Assembly: GCA_044340025.1 (NCBI GenBank)
Contig: JBIIUJ010000064.1
Location: forward strand, 1 to 13,914
DNA from: JBIIUJ01 sp044340025
Lineage (GTDB): Bacteria > Pseudomonadota > Alphaproteobacteria > Caulobacterales > Aquidulcibacteraceae
Reading direction: 5' to 3'
Length of the DNA stretch: 13,914 bases
The notes beneath the pieces were generated by a model. That model searched no databases. It was not told the origin of the DNA and saw only the letters and a list, made by a program, of their open reading frames with translations. The translations under genes and the position numbers were made by a program. This document shows, in pieces, positions 1 through 7,284 of this stretch (positions within the stretch are counted from its first letter, which is position 1; every line of letters begins with the position of its first letter).

Positions 1-1449
1 CTGAGCTTTGCGCTGAACAGCGCAACCGAAACGGCTGAAAGCCTCAACCAGACCCTTGTCAACCAGAAGGCGGCTTTCCTCAGGGACGGGCCGCCCAGCC
101 TCGCCAAGCGGATCGACTGGCTGGACCGCTGCATCGATCTGCTGGTGGAGCACCGGCGCGAGATCGAAGACGCCCTCTGCGCCGACTTTGGCTGGCGCTC
201 GAAGGACGCCACCGCCCTCACCGATGTGGCGGGCTCCATCGGGCCGCTCAAGCACGCCAGGGCCAATGTCGCCAAATGGATGAAGCCCGAACGGCGCAAG
301 GTCTCGCCGGCCGCCCTGGGTCTTTTCGGCGCCCGCGCCGAGATCCGGTATCAGCCCAAGGGCGTGGTGGGCGTGATCAGCCCCTGGAACTTCCCGGTCA
401 ACCTTACCTTCGCGCCGCTGGCCGAAATCATTGCAGCGGGCAATCGCGCGATGATCAAGCCGTCCGAACTCACCCCGGCGACATCCGATCTCATGCGCGC
501 CATGCTTGCAAAGGCTTTCACCGCCGAAGAGATCAGCGTGCACGCCGGCGGCGCGGAGGTCGGTCAGGCCTTTTCCGCCCTGGCGTTCGACCACCTGATC
601 TTCACAGGCGGGACAGCAATCGGGCGACGCGTGATGATGGCGGCGGCCCAGAACCTCGTGCCGGTCACGCTGGAACTCGGCGGCAAGAGCCCCGTGATTG
701 TCGGGCGCAGCGCCGACATGGCGCTGGCGGCGACCCGGATCATGGCCGGCAAAGCACTGAACGCAGGCCAGATCTGCCTCGCGCCGGACTATGTGCTCGC
801 CGCCGAAGAACAGCTCGATGGCTTTGTGGCCGCCGCACAGGCCGCCGTGGCCAAGATGCTGCCCACGCTGCGCGACAACCCCGATTACACCGCCATCATC
901 TCCCAGCGCCATTACGAGCGGGTGCAGGGCTACATCGATGACGCCCGGGCCAAGGGCGCGCGCATCGTGGAGATCAATCCGGCCGGCGAGGATTTCTCCC
1001 AGCAGGAGCATCGCAAGATCCCGCCCACCCTGATCCTTGGCGCGACAGACGACATGCGCGTGATGCAGGAGGAGATCTTCGGGCCCGTGCTGCCGGTGCG
1101 CGCCTACAAGACGTTCTCCGACGCGATTGCGTATGTGAACGCCAATGAGAGACCGCTCGGCCTGTATTACTTCGGCCAGGACGACGGCGAAAAGGAAGGC
1201 GTGCTCACGCGCACCACTTCCGGCGGCGTCACCATCAACGATGTGATCTATCACGTCGCGCAAGAAGACCTGCCCTTTGGCGGGATCGGCCCGGCAGGGA
1301 TGGGCCGCTATCACGGCCACGACGGCTTCAAGGAATTCAGCCACGCCAAGGGCGTCTATACCCAGGTTAAAGGCGACCTCACCGCCATGGCCCGCCCGCC
1401 CTATGGCGCGGGCATCCGCAAATTCCTGGCAGGACAGATCAAGAGATAA
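1..1449 (+). CDS. Coniferyl-aldehyde-type NAD(P)-dependent aldehyde dehydrogenase, 5' end cut by window
   Basis: Oxidises an aldehyde to the carboxylic acid with NAD(P)+ in the cytoplasm. The reading frame is open from base 1, giving 482 visible residues. Family members are about 470-490 aa, so only a few N-terminal residues are missing. In visible numbering there is a Rossmann cofactor region (PWNFPVN, then IKPSE), FTGG near 200, the general-base motif LELGGKSP (Glu225), and the nucleophile in GQICLAPDY (Cys259). Their 34-residue spacing is usual for the superfamily. The C-terminal EEIFGPVLP and LPFGGIGPAGMGRYHG segments place it with the class 3-like coniferyl aldehyde dehydrogenases (CalB-like). 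An internal GTG at 145 is not the start, because conserved sequence (AAFLRDGPPSLAKR) precedes it in frame. Substrate is inferred from family resemblance only; a general fatty or aromatic aldehyde role is equally possible. No partner gene is visible. Confidence 0.9.
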   Translation: MSFALNSATETAESLNQTLVNQKAAFLRDGPPSLAKRIDWLDRCIDLLVEHRREIEDALCADFGWRSKDATALTDVAGSIGPLKHARANVAKWMKPERRKVSPAALGLFGARAEIRYQPKGVVGVISPWNFPVNLTFAPLAEIIAAGNRAMIKPSELTPATSDLMRAMLAKAFTAEEISVHAGGAEVGQAFSALAFDHLIFTGGTAIGRRVMMAAAQNLVPVTLELGGKSPVIVGRSADMALAATRIMAGKALNAGQICLAPDYVLAAEEQLDGFVAAAQAAVAKMLPTLRDNPDYTAIISQRHYERVQGYIDDARAKGARIVEINPAGEDFSQQEHRKIPPTLILGATDDMRVMQEEIFGPVLPVRAYKTFSDAIAYVNANERPLGLYYFGQDDGEKEGVLTRTTSGGVTINDVIYHVAQEDLPFGGIGPAGMGRYHGHDGFKEFSHAKGVYTQVKGDLTAMARPPYGAGIRKFLAGQIKR

Positions 1450-1473
1450 GAGCTCGGAGCGCCCGCCTTTCCT

Positions 1474-1540
1474 GGCCCCGCCCCCCACCCCGGCGGAGGA
1501 CGGGGCCCAGCTTAGGAAGTGCCGGCCTCCGCCGCCGGCA
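1474..1540. repeat. Pair of GC-rich intergenic inverted repeats
   Basis: Two nested-style palindromes follow the aldehyde dehydrogenase stop. The first is GGCCCCG (1474-1480) with CGGGGCC (1501-1507), separated by 20 nt. The second is TGCCGGC (1520-1526) with GCCGGCA (1534-1540), a 7-bp stem with a 7-nt loop. No T-tract follows either one. They may help 3'-end formation for the plus-strand gene, or be a dispersed intergenic palindromic element. The sequence alone does not decide this. Confidence 0.4.
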
Positions 1541-1566
1541 GGACAACCCAATCGGGTCGACCGGCG

Positions 1567-1601
1567 AAAAGAAAAGGGCCCCGGATCGCTCCGGGGCCCT
1601 T
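1567..1601 (-). terminator. Strong Rho-independent terminator of the TonB receptor gene
   Basis: AAGGGCCCCGGA (1574-1585), loop TCGC (1586-1589) and TCCGGGGCCCTT (1590-1601) form a perfect 12-bp stem with a 4-nt loop. Read on the minus strand, the stem is followed by TTCTTTT (1573 down to 1567), so the element is oriented for the receptor gene, whose stop lies 26 nt upstream of it. Plus-strand readthrough from the aldehyde dehydrogenase would meet the same stem but only a weak T run, so some bidirectional action is possible. Confidence 0.9.
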
Positions 1602-1626
1602 GCTGTTTCGGCGTGACCGCCAGGAT

Positions 1627-4600
1627 TTAGTTGTAACGCCAGGTGATGTTCAGACCGAACCGGCGCCCGATGATGTCGTATTGGGCCGGCAGGGTGTTGG
1701 CGTCCTGCTGGGCGCTGCCGAGGATCGGCGGCTCCTTGTCGAACACGTTGTTGATCGTGCCGGAAATCCGCAGATCGTCGGTAATGCGGTAGGTGAAGCC
1801 CAGGTCGAAGTAATCCCAGGTCGGGATGTGCTTCACGAGGTTGCGGTTCGGCGTGAACACGCCGCGCCAGCCCGGAGGCGCCGTCTCGCCGATCAGCGCA
1901 TCCACTTCGCCCTGCACCCGCCAGTTGCCGCGGATGGTCAGCTTGTCCGCCGTCCAGGCCACCGCGAGGTTGTGGCGGTATTCCGGCACTGCACGGATGC
2001 CGGAACCTGCGTCGCCGCAGTTTGCCTGGGTGCCGAACTTGCCTGCGCAGTTGAAGATGTTGGCGCCAGCGAAGTCGAGCCGGACATATTCCTCAACGAT
2101 ACCAGCGTTGAAGTTGATGAAGATCCGGTCGCCCGGCAGGCCTTCGGGCATGTCAGCCGAATAGTTCAGCGTGAAATCCCAGCCCGAGGTCTCGATCAGC
2201 GCGAGGTTGGTGTCGCGCTGTTCGATCGTGGTCACGCGGCCATCCGCGCCGCGGCGGATGTTGCGGCACAGACGCGAGCCGGCGTCCTGCAGGATGAGGT
2301 AGCAGCCTTCCATCGACTGGATCGGGGAAACGCTGCCGATCGCGCCGTCGAGCGTGATCTTGTAATAATCGAGCAGGATCGACAGGCCGGGCAGGAAGTC
2401 GGGCTGGTAGACGAAGCCGTAGGTGAAGGTCTCGCCCGATTCAGCCTCGATCGCGCCGCCGCCGCCGCCCTGGATGGCGAAGGCGTTGTCGATCAGCGGC
2501 AGGTTTGTTGCGCCCTGCAGCGGGAGGTAGCCCGTCGTGGAGGGCGCGCCCGTGGCCGCGCAGAGCGCCGCCGGAACGCCGAAGCGCGCCGGGTCGGAGC
2601 AATAGTCGGTCGGGCGGCCGGCGCCGGTGATCGGAACCTGTGTGGCGGCCCCGAAGAATTCCCCGATATTGGGCCCGCGCACCACCGTCTGCTTGGAGCC
2701 GCGCAGGCGGAAGTCCGGCGTCACGGCCCAGCTCAGGCCCACTTTCCAGGTGTCGTAGTCGGGGATGCGCTCATGGTCGGTCTGGCGGCCTGCCAGTTCG
2801 AGGTCCAGCGCTTCGATGAGCGGCAGCTCCTTCAGGAGCGGCACACGCAGCTCGCCGAAGTATTCCGTCATCGCGAACTCGGCGACGAGATTGTCGCGCA
2901 CCCCCTGGCCATGCAGGTTGTCGCGCAGGAAGGCCCGTGCCCCGAACAGCGAATTGCCGAACTCCTCGCGGCGCTCTGCGCCGACCACCCAACCGATCGG
3001 GCCGGCAGGCAGCTCGAACAGGCCAGACGTGTCGCCAGAGATGTTCAGCATCAGCACGTCCTGGTGCCGGCTGCGCTTGTTGAAGAGGTCGTCGGTGGAC
3101 CCGAGGATCCAGGCCCGCGACGCGGCGCTCGAAGCCTCCGGGCCGAAGAGATTGAAGGGCACGCAGCCGTTGGAGGCATCCACGCAGGCCGCCTGGCCGT
3201 TCACCGTGGTCGCATTGGTCGCCTGGAGCCAGCGCTGGAGCGAGCCCCAGCCGTTGCGGGTGACGATCTCGACGTTCTTGCCGGTGACGTAGGAGAGATC
3301 ATAGCGGATCGTGCTGGTGATATCGCCCCGCAGGCCGATCACGACCTGATAGTTTTCCCGCTCGGTATCGTCGGTCAGCGCGCCGAGTTCGGTCAGCGTC
3401 TTCAGCGTCCGCAGGCGCACCGCATCCGAGCCCGCCGCCGTGCCGGCTGCGTTCAGGTTAAATCCGCCAGCCGCATTGATCGCACCGAGAATGGCGGGCG
3501 TGATGAACGGGTTGGTGCGCTGGATCAGCACGTCGGCCTGTTGCAGGCCGGCGCCGAACACCGCGCCCGGAATGCGCTGGCTGGTCGCGAGCGCATTGGG
3601 GTTTGAGTTCGATCGGACCGGAACCTGCTGAGAGACGTTGTTGATGATCGTATAGGTCGCCCGGCCGTACACTTCGGCAAAATCGGAGAACCGGAACTTG
3701 GCGAAGAGCGCCGCATTCGTCCGGTCGTTCGGGTTCTGGAACGCTTCGAACTGCGAGAAGGCCTGCGTTTCGGCCGTGTTTTGAAGCGTGCCGGCCCGCG
3801 AATACGCAAACGTCGGCGCGCCGGTCGTGACTGGCGCCGTCGTGGCGTTGGCCCAGCGATAGAAGGCGCCGCCCGGGGTGGGGAACGTCTGGGCGAACAG
3901 ATTGCCGAGGTCATCGACCTCCGGCAGCGCCCAGCTGCGATCCTCGCGCTTCATGCCGCCGCGATCGGTATAGCCCGCGTGCAGCACGATATTGCCGCGA
4001 TCGCCCATGAAGTTCATGCCGCCTGTGATGCCGACGCTCCAGCTCTGGGCGTCGCCTTCTTCAGCGGTATTGCCGGAGGCGGTGACTTCAAGGCCTTCGA
4101 AGCTGTCGCGCAGGATGAAGTTCGTCACCCCGGCCACGGCGTCGGCGCCGTAAACAGCAGCTGCGCCGCCGGTCAGGGTCTCGATCCGCGCGATCATCGC
4201 GGCGGGAATGACGTTCACGTCGACCGAGTTGCGGAAGCCGTTGGGCGTCACGCGCTGGCCGTTCACGAGCACCAGCGAGCGGTTCTGGCCCAGCCCGCGC
4301 ATATCGATCGTGGAGGCGCCGTGGCTTTCGAGCTGGGCAGGGTTGGTGGTGCCGCCGTTGGATGGCAGGAACTGGTTTTGCTGCTTCAGCAGTTCGTCGA
4401 TATCGAGTTCGACAGACGCGCGGATTTCATCGCCGCTCAGGATGCGCACAGGCGAGATCTGCTGGTTTTCCAAAGTCGCGATCCGCGAGCCGGTCACAAC
4501 CACCGCTTCGCTCCGGCGCGCCTGTTGGCTTTCCTGCGCCAGCGCCGCACCCGGCAGCGCGGCTGTCAGAGCCACAAGGCTCACGCCGGAAAGGCAGGCA

Positions 4601-4629
4601 ATATTCAGCATCCGAGATTTCGCCGGCAT
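1627..4629 (-). CDS. TonB-dependent outer-membrane receptor
   Basis: An outer-membrane beta-barrel that imports a scarce substrate using TonB-ExbBD energy; the substrate is unknown. 1000 aa. A signal peptide of about 31 residues ends ALAQ. A TonB-box-like EAVVVTGSR follows (41-49). The plug domain (about 45-175) carries DMRGLGQNRSLVLVNGQR and IPAAMIARIETLTGGAAAVYG, and the rest is barrel, ending RRFGLNITWRYN. Paired cysteines in several loops (CVDASNGCVP; YCSDPARF with LCAAT; GCYLI with RLCRNI; FNCAGK with NCGD) suggest disulfide-braced extracellular loops. I chose the ATG at 4629 because it directly begins a good signal peptide and has a GGGGGA just upstream. A GTG at 4677 in the same frame would add 16 residues before the signal. 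No STN domain, sigma/anti-sigma pair, or substrate-specific enzyme lies beside it. The convergent aldehyde dehydrogenase may be unrelated. Confidence 0.95.
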   Translation of the reverse strand: MPAKSRMLNIACLSGVSLVALTAALPGAALAQESQQARRSEAVVVTGSRIATLENQQISPVRILSGDEIRASVELDIDELLKQQNQFLPSNGGTTNPAQLESHGASTIDMRGLGQNRSLVLVNGQRVTPNGFRNSVDVNVIPAAMIARIETLTGGAAAVYGADAVAGVTNFILRDSFEGLEVTASGNTAEEGDAQSWSVGITGGMNFMGDRGNIVLHAGYTDRGGMKREDRSWALPEVDDLGNLFAQTFPTPGGAFYRWANATTAPVTTGAPTFAYSRAGTLQNTAETQAFSQFEAFQNPNDRTNAALFAKFRFSDFAEVYGRATYTIINNVSQQVPVRSNSNPNALATSQRIPGAVFGAGLQQADVLIQRTNPFITPAILGAINAAGGFNLNAAGTAAGSDAVRLRTLKTLTELGALTDDTERENYQVVIGLRGDITSTIRYDLSYVTGKNVEIVTRNGWGSLQRWLQATNATTVNGQAACVDASNGCVPFNLFGPEASSAASRAWILGSTDDLFNKRSRHQDVLMLNISGDTSGLFELPAGPIGWVVGAERREEFGNSLFGARAFLRDNLHGQGVRDNLVAEFAMTEYFGELRVPLLKELPLIEALDLELAGRQTDHERIPDYDTWKVGLSWAVTPDFRLRGSKQTVVRGPNIGEFFGAATQVPITGAGRPTDYCSDPARFGVPAALCAATGAPSTTGYLPLQGATNLPLIDNAFAIQGGGGGAIEAESGETFTYGFVYQPDFLPGLSILLDYYKITLDGAIGSVSPIQSMEGCYLILQDAGSRLCRNIRRGADGRVTTIEQRDTNLALIETSGWDFTLNYSADMPEGLPGDRIFINFNAGIVEEYVRLDFAGANIFNCAGKFGTQANCGDAGSGIRAVPEYRHNLAVAWTADKLTIRGNWRVQGEVDALIGETAPPGWRGVFTPNRNLVKHIPTWDYFDLGFTYRITDDLRISGTINNVFDKEPPILGSAQQDANTLPAQYDIIGRRFGLNITWRYN

Positions 4630-4632
4630 GGG

Positions 4633-4638
4633 TCCCCC
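4633..4638 (-). promoter_or_regulatory. Ribosome binding site deciding the TonB receptor start
   Basis: On the minus strand GGGGGA sits 3 nt before the ATG at 4629. The alternative GTG at 4677 would put 16 polar residues ahead of the signal peptide. Confidence 0.6.
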
Positions 4639-4675
4639 ATTCGCCCATGCGCGTTGATGGCAGGGCTTACCCCTC

Positions 4676-4703
4676 ACTCTAAGGCGTTTTTGACGTAACG
4701 GAA
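4676..4703 (-). promoter_or_regulatory. Weak candidate sigma70-type promoter for the TonB receptor
   Basis: On the minus strand TTCCGT (4703-4698), a 16-nt spacer and TAGAGT (4681-4676) form a poor -35/-10 pair about 47 nt before the chosen start. It is the only reasonable pair I found in the 153-nt gap 4630-4782. That gap otherwise holds the end of the stress-protein unit and no clear terminator. Confidence 0.2.
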
Positions 4704-4782
4704 CTCCCAGCCGCAGCGAAGCGTGCGCCGGGCCGACGTTTCTCTTCCCCCTGTGACCAGAAAGCCAAAGGACAGCAGAAGC

Positions 4783-5160
4783 TCAGATTTTCGCGGCCTC
4801 GGTCACTTTGTAAGTCAGCGCCTCGCCGTCGGCTTCCTTCACGGTCACATACTCGCCGAGCAGAAGCCGGTGGTCGCCAAGCCGATAAAGCGGTTCGTCC
4901 GGGCCTTCGTCCGCTTCGTCATAGTGGAAGAGCCACGCATCGCCGCGCCGGGCCAGCACCCCATCGGCGCGCTCGCCGGGAACGGGCGAGAAGCGGGTCA
5001 CTGTGCACTCCTGCCGATGAGCGCGCCAAAGCGCTTCATCCAGCTTTCCGTCATGATCGACGGGGGCGACAATGACATAGCCATGCGCGTCGTCACCTTC
5101 CGGATAGCCGGCATGCGGGTTGCGGCCGAGCCGCAGCGTGAGGCGGGTAAGACCTTTCAT
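4783..5160 (-). CDS. Conserved-looking 125-aa protein of unknown function, coupled to UspA-type gene
   Basis: I do not recognise a named domain. The protein is small, acidic and soluble (no signal peptide, no membrane segment). It carries dense polar and aromatic blocks: RLGRNPHAGYPEGDDAHGY near the N-terminus, LWRAHRQECTVTRF in the middle, then AWLFHYDEADEGPDEPLYRLGDHRLLLGEYVTV. The last block reads like a compact beta fold. From memory, proteins of this length and pattern occur as hypothetical proteins in other alphaproteobacteria, sometimes near stress proteins. The ATG at 5160 is supported by AGGGAGAA about 6 nt upstream. Only 25 nt separate it from the stop of the universal stress protein, so the two are almost certainly one transcript. 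The open frame extends further upstream, but that part overlaps the stress gene and is a shadow. A stress-related cytoplasmic role is inferred from context only. Confidence 0.8.
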   Translation of the reverse strand: MKGLTRLTLRLGRNPHAGYPEGDDAHGYVIVAPVDHDGKLDEALWRAHRQECTVTRFSPVPGERADGVLARRGDAWLFHYDEADEGPDEPLYRLGDHRLLLGEYVTVKEADGEALTYKVTEAAKI

Positions 5161-5185
5161 GTCGTATTCTCCCTGAACGATTGCA

Positions 5186-6013
5186 TCAATGCGCCAGCAA
5201 CAAGGCGGGGCTGGACGCGGTGTTGAGGAAAGTGCGCGTGGCGCCGCCGAACACGAATTCCCGCGCGCGCGAGTGACCGAAGCCGCCGGCGACGAACAGG
5301 CCGGCGCCCATGCCGGCCGCAGCCTCGAGCAGGAGCTTTCCTTCCGGCGCGGCATTCGCCCGCTCAACCACGACTTCCGCGGCGATGCCGGCGCGGGCCA
5401 GACGGGCCGCCAATTGCGCGCCGCTTTGCCGGGTCGGGGCAGGATCAGCATCCGGATGAACAAGGGACAGAACCATCGTCTTCTGGGCGATGCGGGCGAA
5501 TGGCTCGGCGGCCCGGGCGGCCCGCGCCGCCTCCGCGGATCCGTCCCAGGCGATCACGACTGTAGTGGCCACAGCCGCCGGATCGCCCCGCGCAACCAGA
5601 ACCGGCGCGCGGGCCGTCATCAGCACCTCTTCAAACACGCCCGCTAACAGGCCGCTCCCGCGCGCGGTTTCGCACGAAAACAGGGTTATGTCGGCCAGCA
5701 GGGCGCGCATCGGGATCGCGCTTTCCGGCATCGCGATCAACCGCTCCAGCACCAAGCCCGAGCCGGCCGCCGCGACACGCGTCCGGGTCGCGGCGAAGGC
5801 TTCATCCACCCCCCTGACGGCGCTTTCCAGCACGCTGCGCGGCAGCACGCCGAACGCGCCATCCGCAGACCAGACCAGCGCTTCGGCTGGGTCGGGCTGG
5901 GCCAGCATCGCGGTCGCGTCGCCGCCGAGAAGCCGGGCGAGCCGGACGCCATACGCCAGCGTCGATTCATCGGCGGCGGTCGCGGTCAGCGGAATCAGAA
6001 CTTCGGCACGCAT
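5186..6013 (-). CDS. Tandem-domain universal stress protein (UspA family)
   Basis: Cytoplasmic nucleotide-binding stress protein. The 275 residues hold two Usp repeats. The N-terminal one (about 1-142, starting MRAEVLIPLT) is degenerate and lacks the nucleotide loop. The C-terminal one (about 150-275) begins TTVVIAWDGS and carries the ATP-binding loop G-x2-G-x9-G at 243-256 (GGFGHSRAREFVFGG). The residue after the last Gly is Gly rather than Ser/Thr. So probably only the second repeat binds ATP. The ATG at 6013 has GAGGAGG about 7 nt upstream. It is the first gene of a minus-strand pair with the 125-aa protein and is divergent from the HD-hydrolase operon across 105 nt. I looked for an FNR/FixK-type TTGA-N6-TCAA box there and saw none. 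The family is linked to oxygen, energy or growth-arrest stress; the trigger here is unknown. Confidence 0.92.
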   Translation of the reverse strand: MRAEVLIPLTATAADESTLAYGVRLARLLGGDATAMLAQPDPAEALVWSADGAFGVLPRSVLESAVRGVDEAFAATRTRVAAAGSGLVLERLIAMPESAIPMRALLADITLFSCETARGSGLLAGVFEEVLMTARAPVLVARGDPAAVATTVVIAWDGSAEAARAARAAEPFARIAQKTMVLSLVHPDADPAPTRQSGAQLAARLARAGIAAEVVVERANAAPEGKLLLEAAAGMGAGLFVAGGFGHSRAREFVFGGATRTFLNTASSPALLLAH

Positions 6014-6064
6014 GGCAGGCCCTCCTCACCCTCCCTGGCCGACGCGGGCTTGGCTTGCCTCGGT

Positions 6065-6088
6065 GGCAGGGTGCGCTAGGAACCTGCC
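6065..6088. promoter_or_regulatory. Inverted repeat in the divergent intergenic region, possible operator
   Basis: GGCAGG (6065-6070) and CCTGCC (6083-6088) are exact inverted copies with 12 nt between. They sit near the middle of the 105-nt space between the stress protein and the HD-hydrolase operon. Allowing one extra T, the arms extend to GTGGCAGG / CCTGCC-T-CAC. A regulator encoded in the plus-strand operon could bind here, but no consensus supports that. I could not place a convincing -35/-10 pair on either strand. Confidence 0.25.
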
Positions 6089-6118
6089 TCACAACACGAG
6101 CAGCCGGGAGGCGACGCG

Positions 6119-6742
6119 ATGGCGCAGGCGCACATCAAGAAAGCCAAAGCGACATCGGCAGCCCCTGTCAGGGCCTGGCAGCGGATGCTCTCGGGCCGTC
6201 GGCTGGACCTGATCGATCCGTCCCCTTTCGACATCGAGATCGAGGATATCGCGCATGGTCTGGCGCGGGTGGCGCGCTGGAACGGACAGACGGTGGGCGA
6301 GCACGCCTTCTCCGTGGCCCAGCATTGCGTGCTGGTCGAAGAGATCGCCGGCCGGATCGAACCGTCCATCAGTATCCGCGACCGGATGATCGCCCTTCTC
6401 CACGACGCCCCGGAATATGTGATCGGCGACATGATCAGCCCGTTCAAGGCCGCCCTCGGGCTCGACTATCGCGCCTTCGAGGATCGGCTGGAGCAGGCGA
6501 TCCACATCCGCTTCGGCCTGCCGCCCACCACGCCAGCGCCGCTGAAGACGCTGCTGAAGCGGGCGGACCTGATCTGCGCCCATCTGGAGGCGGTGCAGCT
6601 GGCGGGCTTTGCGCGCGAAGAGGCCGACAGCTTCTTCCATCCCCCGCCGCCGGGGCTCGCGCTGACGCTTCAGGCCTGGTCCGCCCAGACCGCGCAGACC
6701 CGCTTCCTGGATCGGTTCCGTTCCCTCTCAGCGATGCTTTAG
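6119..6742 (+). CDS. HD-domain phosphohydrolase (YfbR-like / COG1896 type)
   Basis: A metal-dependent phosphohydrolase, probably acting on a nucleotide in the cytoplasm. 207 aa. The HD-superfamily ligands are all present: His62 in GEHAFSVAQH, the His95-Asp96 doublet in LLHDAPEYVIGD, and Asp150 in KRADLICAHLEA. The spacing resembles the 5'-deoxynucleotidase YfbR, including the ALLHDA-E-x5-D block, but the basic N-terminal 35 residues and C-terminal tail differ. So the substrate is open. The ATG at 6119 follows GGGAGG with a 7-nt gap. It is the first gene of a three-gene plus-strand operon, with its stop 14 nt before the phosphatase start. The (p)ppGpp hydrolase branch of HD proteins is less likely given the short length. 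Confidence 0.88.
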   Translation: MAQAHIKKAKATSAAPVRAWQRMLSGRRLDLIDPSPFDIEIEDIAHGLARVARWNGQTVGEHAFSVAQHCVLVEEIAGRIEPSISIRDRMIALLHDAPEYVIGDMISPFKAALGLDYRAFEDRLEQAIHIRFGLPPTTPAPLKTLLKRADLICAHLEAVQLAGFAREEADSFFHPPPPGLALTLQAWSAQTAQTRFLDRFRSLSAML

Positions 6743-6756
6743 GGCGGACCTGGCGC

Positions 6757-7284
6757 ATGCCGAGCATCATTGTCTGCCCGCTGAACCAGGTTGAGGCCCG
6801 CATCGCCGCACATGCGCCCGCCCGCATGATCTCGCTGCTCGACCCCGTCAGCATGATCGAGACGCCTGCCGCGCTTTGCGCCCAGTCGCATCTGAAAGTA
6901 GGCGTCAACGACATCGCCGCCGCCCAGGACGGGCTGGTGGAGCCGGGCCGCGATCATGCCCGGGCCATTCTCGACTTCGTGGATGAGTGGCAGATCGATC
7001 GTCCCCTTCTTGTCCATTGCTGGGCGGGGGTAAGCCGCTCCACCGCGACCGCCTTCATCGCGGCCTGCAGGCTTAATCCGGATGCCGAGGAAATCGTCAT
7101 TGCGCAGATGATCCGGCGGCGCTCGCCCACCGCCTCGCCCAATCCGTTGCTGGTGGCCGCGGCTGATCACCTGCTCGGCCGGGCCGGACGGATGCGCGCC
7201 GCGGTGGAGGCCATCGGGCGTGGCGAGATGGCCTGGGAAGGGGTGGCGTTCGAGCTTCCAGCGCGTCTCGGCGCGCGCGCATGA
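6757..7284 (+). CDS. Predicted protein tyrosine phosphatase (COG5350-like)
   Basis: A cysteine-dependent phosphatase of 175 aa. The P-loop HCWAGVSRSTA carries the nucleophile Cys88 and the phosphate-binding Arg94 (C-x5-R). Asp52 in VGVNDI, 36 residues before the Cys, is a plausible general acid. The overall pattern (N-terminal IIVCPLNQVE, LLDP, HLKVGVNDI, then the P-loop) matches the alphaproteobacterial predicted tyrosine phosphatases of COG5350. I chose the ATG at 6757, 14 nt after the upstream stop; the frame stays open further upstream only because it shadows the HD gene. Its TGA overlaps the ATG of the next gene (ATGA, 4 nt), indicating translational coupling. Substrate could be a phosphoprotein or a small phosphate ester; the operon context favours a nucleotide- or NAD-related role, by inference. 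Confidence 0.88.
   Translation: MPSIIVCPLNQVEARIAAHAPARMISLLDPVSMIETPAALCAQSHLKVGVNDIAAAQDGLVEPGRDHARAILDFVDEWQIDRPLLVHCWAGVSRSTATAFIAACRLNPDAEEIVIAQMIRRRSPTASPNPLLVAAADHLLGRAGRMRAAVEAIGRGEMAWEGVAFELPARLGARA

Noticed and set aside
1519..3606. Long plus-strand open frame (695 codons) opposite the TonB receptor
   Set aside because: Arg/Ala/Val-rich composition with no domain. It lies fully antisense to a clear receptor and is a high-GC shadow frame.
3781..4698. Plus-strand open frame over the 5' part of the TonB receptor
   Set aside because: Antisense to the signal peptide and plug, low-complexity His/Arg/Ala composition, no ribosome binding site.
5161..5463. N-terminal extension of the 125-aa protein up to 5463
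   Set aside because: It overlaps the C-terminal half of the universal stress protein and translates to Arg/Ser/Pro-rich sequence. The ATG at 5160 has a good Shine-Dalgarno.
6014..6118. Possible FNR/FixK box or sigma70 promoter in the divergent region
   Set aside because: No TTGA-N6-TCAA site. Candidate -35 (TTGGCT/TTGCCT) and -10 (GCTAGG) elements have spacings of 14 or 19 nt, not convincing.
6055..6756. In-frame upstream extension of the tyrosine phosphatase over the HD gene
   Set aside because: Translation of this part is Arg/Pro-rich nonsense. The phosphatase family pattern begins at the ATG at 6757.
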